A DNA stretch of 40,582 nucleotides from Kineosporiaceae bacterium (GTDB lineage: Bacteria; Actinomycetota; Actinomycetes; Actinomycetales; Kineosporiaceae), in the NCBI GenBank assembly GCA_016794595.1, contig JAEUJN010000119.1:1-40582 (forward strand), in the 5' to 3' direction. Positions 23,640-31,523 of the stretch are shown here, one piece after another. The position numbers and the translations under genes are program-made. How positions within the stretch are numbered: the stretch's first letter is position 1; each line of letters begins with the position of its first letter. The notes below the pieces were generated by a model. It made no database searches, was not told the DNA's origin, and saw only the letters and a list, made by a program, of their open reading frames with translations.

Positions 23640-24838
23640 GCGGTGGTCCTCGGGCTCGGGGTCGTAGGGGGATTCTCCAGGGGTGCGTGACGGACTGTCA
23701 CATCCGTCCGGGGCAGGTGGTGGGCGACGCGGAGGAACCACTGCACCTCGTCGTCGATCGTGCCGTTCTCGGTGGCGGAGTGTGCGGGCGCCGTCGTCGG
23801 GCCGGGGTTGTTCAGGCGCTGCCGTTGGACCGCGGCTCGGAGTGCGGCGGCTTCGGCAGCGGCCGCGTCGCTGGCTTCGTCGCCGAGGTCGGGCGCCGGG
23901 TCGAGGTAGGGGGCGAGGGCGAGGCGTCCGTCGTGGATTTCGATGATGCGTCGGTAGAGCCGCATGTCGAGGTCTCGGAGTTGCAGGGCGTCGGCGAGGG
24001 CGGATCGGGGTGGGTCGAGGGCGATGCCTGGTTCGGCCGTGTACATCAGCGCCCACAGCGGGTAGAGGCGGCGCAGATTCCGGTAGGTCGTGAGCCAGGC
24101 GCGGGCTCGTGTCGTCCGGGCGGCGAGGAACGGCAGGGTCGAACCGACCACGACGAGCAGCCCGCCCCCGACAGCCAGCAGGCGCGCGGTGTTGGATTCG
24201 AGGGTGCTTCCGGCGGCTCCGTGTCCGCTCAGGAGCAGGACGACGAAGACCACTTTGACGGCGACGTAGCCGAGGCCGAGCCAACAGCCGATTCCGATCA
24301 AGCGCAGTGCTCTGGCGAGGATGCCGTCCGCGTCTCGGCCGTACCGCAGGGTGCCGCGGATGACATCGACGAGTGCCAGTGCCAGGTAGGTCAGCGACAC
24401 GAGCAGATAGGCGGCGACGAGGGGTGCGTCGCCGTAGTCGCTGGTGAACATGTCGGTCGGGTTGTCGACCTGGGCGGCGAGGAAGCACGCCCAGAGTGCG
24501 GCGACGAAGACGATCAGGGCGGCGGCGCGGCGTCCGATGCGGGTGCCGGTGGTGCCGTGGTCGCCGAGGCGTTGGAGCATGACCTGGACTGCCCAGGCCG
24601 CGCCGAGCAGCGCTGTCCGGGCGATGGGTTCGGCGAGGTTGGCGATCCCGGTGACGTGTCCGGTGGCGGCGTGGACGGTGGGGGTGAAGAAGGTCGCCGA
24701 GACCGCGAGCAGCGCGAAGGCCAGGAGCAGCATGGTGCGGGCGGGTTCGGGGTGGCGGCGCCGGAGCATTGTGGCGGCCTGGATGGCGGTGGTCAACCAG
24801 AGCAGGGCCGCGACGGCTGCGACGGCGTCATCGACCAC
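23636..24838 (-). CDS. MAB_1171c-like seven-helix membrane protein
   Basis: Protein of 400 residues. Seven hydrophobic helices occupy about residues 3-235, followed by a cytoplasmic part of 165 residues starting with 'ARTTRARAWLTTYRNLRRLYPLWALMY' (read in parts) and containing 'LYRRIIEIHDGRLALAPYL', a block typical of the MAB_1171c/DUF6545 family. The family is often labelled putative transporter, but its function is unknown. The GTG at 24838 lies inside the end of the ImmA/IrrE gene (overlap of 11 bp), and its stop overlaps the next start. It forms a fixed module with XRE, ImmA/IrrE and PAP2-like genes, suggesting a membrane response controlled by the regulator-peptidase pair. Confidence 0.85.
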   Translation of the reverse strand: MVDDAVAAVAALLWLTTAIQAATMLRRRHPEPARTMLLLAFALLAVSATFFTPTVHAATGHVTGIANLAEPIARTALLGAAWAVQVMLQRLGDHGTTGTRIGRRAAALIVFVAALWACFLAAQVDNPTDMFTSDYGDAPLVAAYLLVSLTYLALALVDVIRGTLRYGRDADGILARALRLIGIGCWLGLGYVAVKVVFVVLLLSGHGAAGSTLESNTARLLAVGGGLLVVVGSTLPFLAARTTRARAWLTTYRNLRRLYPLWALMYTAEPGIALDPPRSALADALQLRDLDMRLYRRIIEIHDGRLALAPYLDPAPDLGDEASDAAAAEAAALRAAVQRQRLNNPGPTTAPAHSATENGTIDDEVQWFLRVAHHLPRTDVTVRHAPLENPPTTPSPRTTA

Positions 24839-25367
24839 GGCGATCCGATCGGATGCCGCCGAGGGTCGAGGACAGCCGGTCGATCACGGTGACCTCGCCC
24901 GACGCGGCCGGCGCATCGTCGTCCCGGGCCGCTGGGCGGCGTTCGGCGTGGTGGAGGACGAGGGTGGCGATCATCTCGGCCTCCTGTTCCTCGACGGCGG
25001 TGTAGGTGGAGCGGGCCAGGACGCGTTGCACCATGGCCGAGTCGAGGTTGGGGAGCAGGCTGCGGAGCAGGTCGGGGTCGAGGTGGTCGGTGGGTTCGTG
25101 GGCGGCGAGCAGGTGGGCGAGTTCGTGGACGATGATGTGGTCGCGGTGCAGCCGGCTGGTCGCCGTCTCGTAGAAGACGTAGTCGGCGTCGGGTAGGGCC
25201 AGCCACAGGCCGCAGGGTCCGAGCGGGGACGGCTTGGCGTGGAGCCGGATCGGGCGTCCGCGGCGCCGGGCGATGGTCTCGGCGAGGATGCGGACGTCGA
25301 ACGGGTCGGGGATCTCGATGTCGCGCAGCAGCTCGTCGCAGCGCTGGCGCAGGGCCTTGAGGTTCAC
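24828..25367 (-). CDS. ImmA/IrrE-family metallopeptidase
   Basis: Zinc peptidase of 179 residues. The HExxH motif is HELAH at residues 81-85 ('DHIIVHELAHLLAAHE'), and the later 'EEQEAEMIATLVLHH' near 126-140 provides the likely third zinc ligand. ImmA/IrrE peptidases typically cleave a partner XRE repressor, and an XRE gene lies 44 bp upstream in the same operon. The GTG at 25367 has AAGGGGGG upstream. The C-terminal 30 residues are charged and probably flexible. The protein is of normal length for the family members in actinobacterial XRE-MAB_1171c modules. Confidence 0.88.
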   Translation of the reverse strand: MNLKALRQRCDELLRDIEIPDPFDVRILAETIARRRGRPIRLHAKPSPLGPCGLWLALPDADYVFYETATSRLHRDHIIVHELAHLLAAHEPTDHLDPDLLRSLLPNLDSAMVQRVLARSTYTAVEEQEAEMIATLVLHHAERRPAARDDDAPAASGEVTVIDRLSSTLGGIRSDRRGR

Positions 25368-25411
25368 GGCCACCCCCCTTCCGTGGGGCTTGGCACCTCT
25401 GGCCCGGTGCG

Positions 25412-25834
25412 TCAGTCGTCGTCCAAGCCCTCGAGTTGACGGGCCCGTTCGATCATGTCGGCGATCGCTTTCAGAGTCTGGTCGGACAATCCGGACGCCC
25501 GCAAGGCCATGTGGCGCACGGGGGTGTCCCGCAGGGCGGCGAGCAGATCGAGTTCGGCGTCGATGCGGGCGGTGGCCGCATCGTCGAAGAAGTAGGCCGG
25601 CGGGACGCCGAAGAAGTCGGCGAGGGCTTCGAGGTGCTTCTTGGTCGGGTTGTCCCGCAGGCCCTTTCGGAGTTGCCAGAGGTAGGACGCCGAGATGGTC
25701 GGGCCGCCCTTCTCCTCGATGGCGCGGGCGACCTGCTCGTAGGTGTACTCGCCCTTGGCGGGGCGAACGGCCTGGAAGAGGCGGTCGATCTTGTCCGCCA
25801 GCGGTGTGGGGGACGGTGTGGTGTCGGCGGTCAT
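25412..25834 (-). CDS. XRE-family regulator (EspR-like)
   Basis: DNA-binding protein of 140 residues. A helix-turn-helix spans about residues 28-82 ('YEQVARAIEEKGGPTISASYLWQLRKG', read in parts, then 'KKHLEALADFFGVPPAYFF'), and a C-terminal helical part from about 95 likely dimerises. This layout resembles EspR of mycobacteria and the many XRE genes paired with ImmA/IrrE. ATG 25834 is chosen because GGAGGTG lies a few bases upstream. It heads the minus-strand operon that ends with the second CD-NTase, and is divergent to the Tad operon, so it could control either or both. It may be the substrate of the peptidase encoded next. Confidence 0.9.
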   Translation of the reverse strand: MTADTTPSPTPLADKIDRLFQAVRPAKGEYTYEQVARAIEEKGGPTISASYLWQLRKGLRDNPTKKHLEALADFFGVPPAYFFDDAATARIDAELDLLAALRDTPVRHMALRASGLSDQTLKAIADMIERARQLEGLDDD

Positions 25835-26050
25835 CGTCACCTCCACAGGTCAGCGTGGGTAGTCCCTTGACTGTCGCCACCAGCCTACAGTAGTAAGTGA
25901 GTGTTCCTCTGAAAAAAATGACAGGCTGTGCTGGTGGCACCGCGGCGATGGCCCGGTCTCGGTGCTGCACCACTCCAGCATGGTGGAACGGCGCCACGAG
26001 TTGCGGCGCCCTCGCTGGCTGAAGGACCCGCCCACACCTTGGGGGCCGAC
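25835..26050. promoter_or_regulatory. Divergent promoter region, XRE operon and Tad operon
   Basis: The 216 bases between divergent starts include an AT-richer patch (about 25880-25922) with CTACAGTAG and repeated AGTAAGTGAGTG-like elements, then AAAAAAA. It is the most AT-rich spot in this part of the window and a reasonable place for promoters and for autoregulatory binding by the XRE protein. Exact boxes were not assigned. Confidence 0.5.
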
Positions 26051-26713
26051 GTGACCGGACCGACGATCCACCGAACTGCCACCGACGCGATGCGGCTCGC
26101 CGTGCCGTCCGGGGGGCATCGGCGGGTGGCGGGGCGTCGCGTCCTGTCGGGAGTCGTGGTGCCTGCGCTGGCGCTGCTGGCCGGCTGCTCAGGGGCAACA
26201 GGTTCGGACGGCGCGCCGTCCACTTCGGTGGCGACCGTCAGTCCTACGACGTCCAGTGCATCGGCTGCCACGACGAGCCCGTCGTTGTCTGCGGTGGAGC
26301 GGGAGGCTGCTGATCGCGCAGCGGCGGTGCAGGTCTGGGGCGAGTACTGGCGGATCCACCAGACGCTGCTCGACATGCCGGCCACTGAGCGGGCCGATGC
26401 GGTGGACGCTGTGGCGGTCGACCCGACGCGCAAGCAGACCCTCGACGAGGCGACGACGTTCGAGCAGGGCGGGTTGGCGTTCTACGGCCAGGTGGTCAAC
26501 CACCCGTACTGGTCGGCGCCGATCGCGGGCAAGGACGTCGCGGTGATGGGCGACTGCATGGACTCCAGTGGCTACGGCACCCTCGTGGTCAAGACGAACA
26601 CCAAACGCACTGTGGGCGTGGCGAAGAACAACACCCGCGTCACGCTCGCCCGCGGCGAGGACGGGTCCTGGCGGGTCAAGACCATCGAGTACCTCGTGGA
26701 CACGCCATGTTGA
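26051..26713 (+). CDS. Lipoprotein at the head of the Tad operon
   Basis: Secreted lipoprotein of 220 residues. A basic N-terminus and hydrophobic stretch end in the lipobox LLAGC (near residue 44), so the Cys would be lipidated and the protein anchored outside the membrane. A Ser/Thr/Ala-rich linker precedes a folded domain of about 130 residues with 'VWGEYWRIHQTLLDMP', 'YYGQVVNHPYW'-like and 'VMGDCMDSSGYG' elements and a terminal Cys. GTG 26051 follows GGGGG at a fitting distance. It overlaps the next start by 7 bp and so begins the Tad operon. The domain resembles small secreted proteins found beside actinobacterial Tad genes, but its role is unknown. Confidence 0.8.
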   Translation: MTGPTIHRTATDAMRLAVPSGGHRRVAGRRVLSGVVVPALALLAGCSGATGSDGAPSTSVATVSPTTSSASAATTSPSLSAVEREAADRAAAVQVWGEYWRIHQTLLDMPATERADAVDAVAVDPTRKQTLDEATTFEQGGLAFYGQVVNHPYWSAPIAGKDVAVMGDCMDSSGYGTLVVKTNTKRTVGVAKNNTRVTLARGEDGSWRVKTIEYLVDTPC

Positions 26714-27606
26714 CCCGGCGACTCGGGCTTGGCTTAGCGGCCCTGGTGCCGGCTGCGGCGGCCGTGGTCGCGGGCCCGGTGGCGCCGGTGCAGGCGGCTC
26801 CCGGGGATCCGCCGCCGATCATCGTCACACCGGGCGCGTTCGGGGGGACGGTGGGGATCGAGGTCCGCTCGCCGGGGCGTCCGGGCTGGGACGGGCAGGC
26901 GGGCGACGGCGCGGACGTGGTGCCGGCGGGCAATGCCCCGGCTCCGGATCCGTGTGCCAGCAACCCGCTGGGCAGCGCGTGCGCGGGGTTCGACATCGGA
27001 GTGTACTGCTACGCCTGGGGAACCCGGTTCCTCGAAGCCGGCTTGCCAGTAACGGGTTTGGGTCCGCTGATGCAGGGCGTCGGTTGTCCCGCGGACATGC
27101 CGGTGCCGGCGGCGTTGACTCCGGCGATGCTCGCCCAACGGGCGTATGCGTTGTTGCGGTTGCCGAAGCCGACGATCGAACGGTCCCCGGCGGCGGGTAA
27201 CAGCGACGGCGGCCGCCCCTACACGTGGGTCAACTTGTGGACGTGGTTCTGGACCGACCCGGTCACCTTCACACCCCGCTCGAAAACCGTTGCCGCCGGT
27301 GCGATCTCGGCGACCGCGACCGCGACACCGGTGGCGCTGGTCTTCGACCCGGGGACCGGTGATGCCCCGGTCACCTGCCCGGGGCCGGGCCGCCCGTGGC
27401 GTGAGGCGGACGGCGACACCGCGCCGTCCGCGGGTGGCTGCGGCTACCGGTACTTACACGTCAACGAGACGGTGACGGCGACCGTGACGATCCGGTGGCG
27501 GGTCACCTGGACCGGCAGCAATGGCGAGTCCGGGGTGCTTCCACCACTGCTGACCTCGGCCACGTCGTCGTTCGCGGTCCAACAGATCCAGGCGGTGACC
27601 CGATGA
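26707..27606 (+). CDS. Secreted Tad-associated protein of unknown function
   Basis: Exported protein of 299 residues with a Sec signal peptide (residues 1-30, VQAA then PGD). The mature part has four or more cysteines, a conserved-looking 'QRAYALLRLPKPTI' segment near 142-156, 'YTWVNLWTWFWTDP' near 172-186 and a beta-rich end ('TVTATVTIRWRVTWTG'). This pattern recurs in secreted actinobacterial proteins next to SAF and Tad genes, which are sometimes misnamed ATP/GTP-binding. No enzyme motif is visible. Its ATG overlaps the lipoprotein stop, and its stop overlaps the SAF gene start (ATGA). A role in the extracytoplasmic part of the pilus machine is inferred from position only. Confidence 0.82.
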   Translation: MLTRRLGLGLAALVPAAAAVVAGPVAPVQAAPGDPPPIIVTPGAFGGTVGIEVRSPGRPGWDGQAGDGADVVPAGNAPAPDPCASNPLGSACAGFDIGVYCYAWGTRFLEAGLPVTGLGPLMQGVGCPADMPVPAALTPAMLAQRAYALLRLPKPTIERSPAAGNSDGGRPYTWVNLWTWFWTDPVTFTPRSKTVAAGAISATATATPVALVFDPGTGDAPVTCPGPGRPWREADGDTAPSAGGCGYRYLHVNETVTATVTIRWRVTWTGSNGESGVLPPLLTSATSSFAVQQIQAVTR

Positions 27607-28340
27607 CCGCAACTGCCACGAACACCACCAACGCGGCGCCGGGCAGGGTCCGGCCCGTCGCCCCGAGCCGTGCCGGGGTGGCGTTGCCGACCCGGCAGCG
27701 TCGTCCGGGTTGGACGGCGTTGGCGCTGACCCTGGTGGTCGCGTTCGGTGCGGTCGGGGCGTGGTTGTACGCCTCGGCCGGGTCGAAGACCGCAGTGGTC
27801 GTGGTGGTCCGTGAGGTGCCGGCCGGGCACGTGATCGCCCGCACGGATGTGTCGACGGTCGCGGTGGCTGGTGCGGTGACCGCGATCGCGGGCGAGCGGC
27901 TCGACTCGGTGGTCGGGCAGACCGCCACGGTGCACCTGCTGCCGAACATGCTCCTGCAGCGGTCGATGGTCAGCGCCGAACCGGGATTGACGGCGGGGCA
28001 GGCGCAGGTCGGGGTCGCCGTCCGGTCGGGCCAGATCCCGGCGGACGGTCTCACCCCGGGCGATGCGGTGACCGTGGTCGCGCTGCCCGCTCCTGACGCG
28101 CCGAAGACGACGACCGCGGCCGTGCTGGTCGAGCGGGCCGAGGTGTTCGCCGTCCGGGAAGACCCGGCCCAGGCCGGCGGCACCTTGCTGACCCTCGTGG
28201 TCCCGATCGACCGCGCGGTCGCGGTGGCTGCCGCGAGCGGGGCCGGTCGGGCCGCGGTGATCCGGGTGGCACCAAACGGATCAGCCCAGAGCGGATCGTC
28301 CCAGAATGGATCGTCCCCGAGTGGATCGGCACGGCGATGA
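27603..28340 (+). CDS. SAF-domain Tad protein (CpaB/RcpC-like)
   Basis: Membrane-anchored SAF protein of 245 residues. A membrane helix at about residues 38-58 is followed by the SAF signature 'EVPAGHVIARTDVSTV' (about 71-86) and a beta-rich region with 'GVAVRSGQIPADGLTPGDAVTVVAL' (in parts) as in CpaB/RcpC, the Flp pilus assembly protein. The tail encodes short degenerate repeats of the NGSAQSGSS type (about 28265-28335). Its ATG overlaps the upstream stop and its stop overlaps the CpaE start (ATGA both sides). In Gram-negative bacteria CpaB supports the secretin; here, in a monoderm, it probably works at the cell-wall side. Confidence 0.88.
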   Translation: MTATATNTTNAAPGRVRPVAPSRAGVALPTRQRRPGWTALALTLVVAFGAVGAWLYASAGSKTAVVVVVREVPAGHVIARTDVSTVAVAGAVTAIAGERLDSVVGQTATVHLLPNMLLQRSMVSAEPGLTAGQAQVGVAVRSGQIPADGLTPGDAVTVVALPAPDAPKTTTAAVLVERAEVFAVREDPAQAGGTLLTLVVPIDRAVAVAAASGAGRAAVIRVAPNGSAQSGSSQNGSSPSGSARR

Positions 28341-29137
28341 TCGTCGCGGTCTGCTCGACCAAGGGCTCGCCGGGGGTGACCACGGCGGCGCTGGCCCTCG
28401 CCCTGGCGTGGCCTGGTCCGCGGCTGGTGCTGGAGACCGACCCGTCCGGCGGCGATCTCGCGTTCCGGGGACGGGACCCCAACACCGGCAGGCTGATCCG
28501 CGACGGCCGGGGCCTGCTCAACCTCGCCGCGGATACCCGCACCGGTGTGCCACCCGAGGCGCTGCCCCGGTACGCGACGTCGACATCGTGGGGTGTCGAC
28601 ATCATCTGCGGGCCGCCGAGCGTCGCCTCCTACGCCCCGATGCGCAGCCTCTGGCCGGGCGTCGCCGACGCGGCAGCAGCCTGGCCCGGCACGGCGATCG
28701 CCGACCTCGGACGGCTCTACCCGGGCAGCCCCGCGTTCGCGTTGGCGCAGCGGGCCACCGCGGTCCTGGTGCTCACGCCAGTGACCGTGGAAAGCCTGTT
28801 CCACCTGCGGGACCGGTTGCCCGAGTTGGCCGCTCAGCTCGCCGATCCGACCGATGGGGGGAACCCGGTCGGGGTCGTGGCCCTCGCCCGGCGCCGGGAC
28901 GTCACCTTCGCCGTCCGTCAGGTCGCCCGGGTGCTGGACTCGGTGGGTTGCCCGGTCCCGGTGCTGGGTTGCCTGGCCGTCGACGCGACGTCGGCGCACC
29001 GGTTGCGCGAGGGCCACCTCACTGCGCGGATGAGCCGCGGGCACCTGCTCCGCTCCGCGATGGACGTCGCGACCCGGGTCACGCAGCGGTGGCCGCAGCT
29101 GGCCGCACCGGAGCGCGCCGAGGCGGTGACGGCGTGA
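28337..29137 (+). CDS. CpaE/TadZ-like MinD-family ATPase
   Basis: Cytoplasmic ATPase of 266 residues that places the Tad machine at its cell location. The deviant Walker A is 'STKGSPGVTTAA' at residues 7-18, with the first signature lysine kept. 'LVLETDPSGGDLAFR' corresponds to the switch-I/Walker A' region and 'TAIADLGRLYP' to Walker B. There is no N-terminal receiver-like domain, unlike Caulobacter CpaE, which is common in actinobacteria. It overlaps its neighbours by four bases on both sides. Confidence 0.85.
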   Translation: MIVAVCSTKGSPGVTTAALALALAWPGPRLVLETDPSGGDLAFRGRDPNTGRLIRDGRGLLNLAADTRTGVPPEALPRYATSTSWGVDIICGPPSVASYAPMRSLWPGVADAAAAWPGTAIADLGRLYPGSPAFALAQRATAVLVLTPVTVESLFHLRDRLPELAAQLADPTDGGNPVGVVALARRRDVTFAVRQVARVLDSVGCPVPVLGCLAVDATSAHRLREGHLTARMSRGHLLRSAMDVATRVTQRWPQLAAPERAEAVTA

Positions 29138-30555
29138 GCGTCGGAGCCGATTACGGCCTCGTCCGTGCGCTGCAGGGTCGGGTCGCGGACCGGATGACCG
29201 CGACGAAGCAGGCCCGGGACCGCGACGGGCAGTCGCCGCTGACCGCTGCCGATGAGCGGCAGCTGGCGTTGAGTTTCGCCCGCGAGGCTGTGGCCCGGCA
29301 CCGGCAGGGTGAGATTGCTGCTGGGTTGGAGTTGCCCGATCCGGCGCTGGACGTCGAGCTGGTTGAGGCGATCGATGCGGCGATGTTTGGGGCGGGGGCG
29401 TTGCAGGACCTGCTCGATGACCCGGATGTGGAGAACATCGACATCAATGGCTGTGACGAGGTGTGGGTGACCTACGCCGACGACCGCGGCAAGGTGCGTG
29501 GCCGGTCGGTCGCCGCGACCGATGAGGACCTGGTCGACCTGGTCCGCACCCTGGGCTCCTACGCCGGGATCAATGCTCGCCCGTTCACCCCGGCCACCCC
29601 CGAGCTGGACCTGCGCCTGCCCGACGGGTCGCGTCTGTCGGCGATCATGGGCGCTTGTGAACGGCCAGCGGTGTCGATCCGCCGCAACCGGTTCCCGCAG
29701 ATGTTCCTGGACGACGCCCCACCGGTCCCGTTGCACGCCAACGGATCCGGCGCGCGCCGTCCGGATCGCCGGTCACAGGATCAGGCGACGCTGGTCGAGC
29801 TGGGCTCTGTCGACGCCCAGCTCGCGGCGTTCCTGCGGGCCGCCGTCCTGGCCCGCTGCAACCTGGTGATCGCCGGGGCCACCGACGCCGGGAAGACGAC
29901 CCTGCTGCGGGCGTTGGTGAACTGCATCCCACCGACCGAACGGCTGATCACGGTCGAGCGCGCATTGGAGCTCGGGTTGCGCCGTCACCCGGACCTGCAC
30001 CCGGACGTCGTGGAGATGGAGGAGGTGCTGGCGTCGGCCGAGGGCGGGGGAGGGGTGAGCATCGGCGCGCTGGTCCGGCGTACCCGGCGGCAGAACCCGT
30101 CCCGGGTGATCGTCGGGGAAGTGCTGGGACCCGAGGTGGTGGAGATGCTCTCGGCGATGAGCCAGGGCAACGACGGCTCGCTGTCGACCATCCACGCCCG
30201 CGACGCCGCTGACGTGTTCCACCGTCTGGCCACCTACGCCGCCCAGCACGAGGGCCTGACCTTCGAGGTCAGCCACGCCCTGATCGGCTCCACGATCGAC
30301 TACGTCGTGTTCGTGCGGAAGAACCCGCGGCTGGCCGGCCGCCGCTCGGTGATGGAGGTGCTCGAGGTGACCGGCGCCGCCGACGGCCGGGTCACCCGGT
30401 CGCAGATCTTCACCGAAGGCGGCGACGGCCGCGCCGCCCGCGATGGCGAGGTCGCGATCATGCGGTGGCGGGCATTGGCCGAGGCCGGCTACGACGACAC
30501 CGCCTGGGCCAGCGTCGGCGACATGTCGCCGTCCTGGGCCGCCGGGGGCGGGTGA
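29134..30555 (+). CDS. CpaF/TadA secretion ATPase
   Basis: Hexameric motor ATPase of 473 residues for pilus assembly. The N-terminal part (about 60-200) has 'LLDDPDVENIDINGCDEVWV', typical of CpaF. Walker A is 'GATDAGKTT' at about 248-256, an Ala replacing the usual Ser before Gly-Lys. The Asp box/Walker B region follows with 'SRVIVGEVLGPEVVEML', then the His box 'QGNDGSLSTIHARDA'. GTG 29134 overlaps the cpaE stop; the stop overlaps tadB. It is the single motor gene visible, so it should drive both assembly and any retraction. Confidence 0.95.
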   Translation: MSVGADYGLVRALQGRVADRMTATKQARDRDGQSPLTAADERQLALSFAREAVARHRQGEIAAGLELPDPALDVELVEAIDAAMFGAGALQDLLDDPDVENIDINGCDEVWVTYADDRGKVRGRSVAATDEDLVDLVRTLGSYAGINARPFTPATPELDLRLPDGSRLSAIMGACERPAVSIRRNRFPQMFLDDAPPVPLHANGSGARRPDRRSQDQATLVELGSVDAQLAAFLRAAVLARCNLVIAGATDAGKTTLLRALVNCIPPTERLITVERALELGLRRHPDLHPDVVEMEEVLASAEGGGGVSIGALVRRTRRQNPSRVIVGEVLGPEVVEMLSAMSQGNDGSLSTIHARDAADVFHRLATYAAQHEGLTFEVSHALIGSTIDYVVFVRKNPRLAGRRSVMEVLEVTGAADGRVTRSQIFTEGGDGRAARDGEVAIMRWRALAEAGYDDTAWASVGDMSPSWAAGGG

Positions 30556-31523
30556 GCGTCGTGGGTCTGCGGGCGGAAGCGGTGATCGGTGCGGTGACCG
30601 GCGCCGGGCTGGCCGGCGCACTAATCCTGCTCGTGGCCGGGCTACGCGGCACGGTCCCCGCGCCGGGTCGCCCGCCGGGGCGGTGGACGGCGCTGCGCCG
30701 CCGGCTGACCACGCCTTCGATGCTTGCCCGGCTGGCCGGGGGGCTGCTGGCCGGTCTGACGGTGCTGCTGTTGACCCGGTGGCCGGTCGCGGCGGCGGCG
30801 ATGGCGGCGCTGGTGGTGTGCTGGCCGCAGCTGTTCGGCGGGTCGCGGGCCGAGCGGGCGCAAGTGGTCCGGCTCGAGGCGCTGGTGGTGTGGACGGAGT
30901 CGCTGCGGGACACGGTCGCGGCGCACGCCAGCCTGGAGCAGGCGATCCCGGCGTCCGCGGCGAGCTGCCCGCCGGTGCTGCGCCCGGCGCTGGTCCGGCT
31001 CGCCGGGCAGATCCGAGCCCGGGCGCCGCTGGACGTCGCGCTGCTCGGTTTGGCCGCCGAGCTGGACGACCCGAGCGCCGACCTGGTGTGTGCTGCGCTG
31101 ATCCTGAACGTGCGTCGCCGCGGTGACCGGCTCGCCGAGGTGCTGACCGGGCTGACGGTGGCGGCCCGCGAGGAACTCGACATGCGGCGCCGGATCACCG
31201 CCGGCCGGGCCGGGTTGCGGCGCGGCGTCCAGATCGTGGTCGCGCTGACGGTGGTGTTCGCGGCGTTCCTGATCGCTTTCGGCGGCACCTACGTGCGCCC
31301 GTACGGGACGGCGGCCGGGCAGGTCGCGTTGCTGGTCGTGGTCGCCATGTTCGCGACCGGGTTCGCGTGGCTGCGGCAGCTGTCGGCGGCCGACCGGGTC
31401 GAGGCGTTCCTGGCCCGCCCGGGCCAGCCGGAGTGGCGGCACCCGGACGACGTCCACCTGGTCGCCTCACTCACCGGCACCCCAGCCGGTGGGGACGCGA
31501 TCGGGAACGGAGCACGGACGTGA
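30552..31523 (+). CDS. TadB-like inner membrane platform protein
   Basis: Type II secretion GspF-fold protein of 323 residues. Two membrane helices near residues 10-27 and 60-90 are followed by a cytoplasmic T2SSF domain (about 105-235) with 'LEALVVWTESLRDTVAAHASLEQAI' (in parts) and 'RRGDRLAEVLTGL', and by two closing helices near 245-290. Together with TadC it forms the membrane platform on which the CpaF motor acts. Start and stop both overlap neighbours by four bases. Confidence 0.92.
   Translation: MSVVGLRAEAVIGAVTGAGLAGALILLVAGLRGTVPAPGRPPGRWTALRRRLTTPSMLARLAGGLLAGLTVLLLTRWPVAAAAMAALVVCWPQLFGGSRAERAQVVRLEALVVWTESLRDTVAAHASLEQAIPASAASCPPVLRPALVRLAGQIRARAPLDVALLGLAAELDDPSADLVCAALILNVRRRGDRLAEVLTGLTVAAREELDMRRRITAGRAGLRRGVQIVVALTVVFAAFLIAFGGTYVRPYGTAAGQVALLVVVAMFATGFAWLRQLSAADRVEAFLARPGQPEWRHPDDVHLVASLTGTPAGGDAIGNGART

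Noticed and set aside
23640-24488. N-terminal extension of the PAP2-like reading frame
   Set aside because: It overlaps the MAB_1171c-like gene in another frame and is Arg/Pro-rich; the GTG at 23639 with GTGA overlap is the natural start.
24828-25834. XRE plus ImmA/IrrE read as a simple toxin-antitoxin pair
   Set aside because: The two genes are part of a longer coupled operon with membrane proteins, and ImmA/IrrE peptidases are usually repressor-cleaving enzymes, not toxins.
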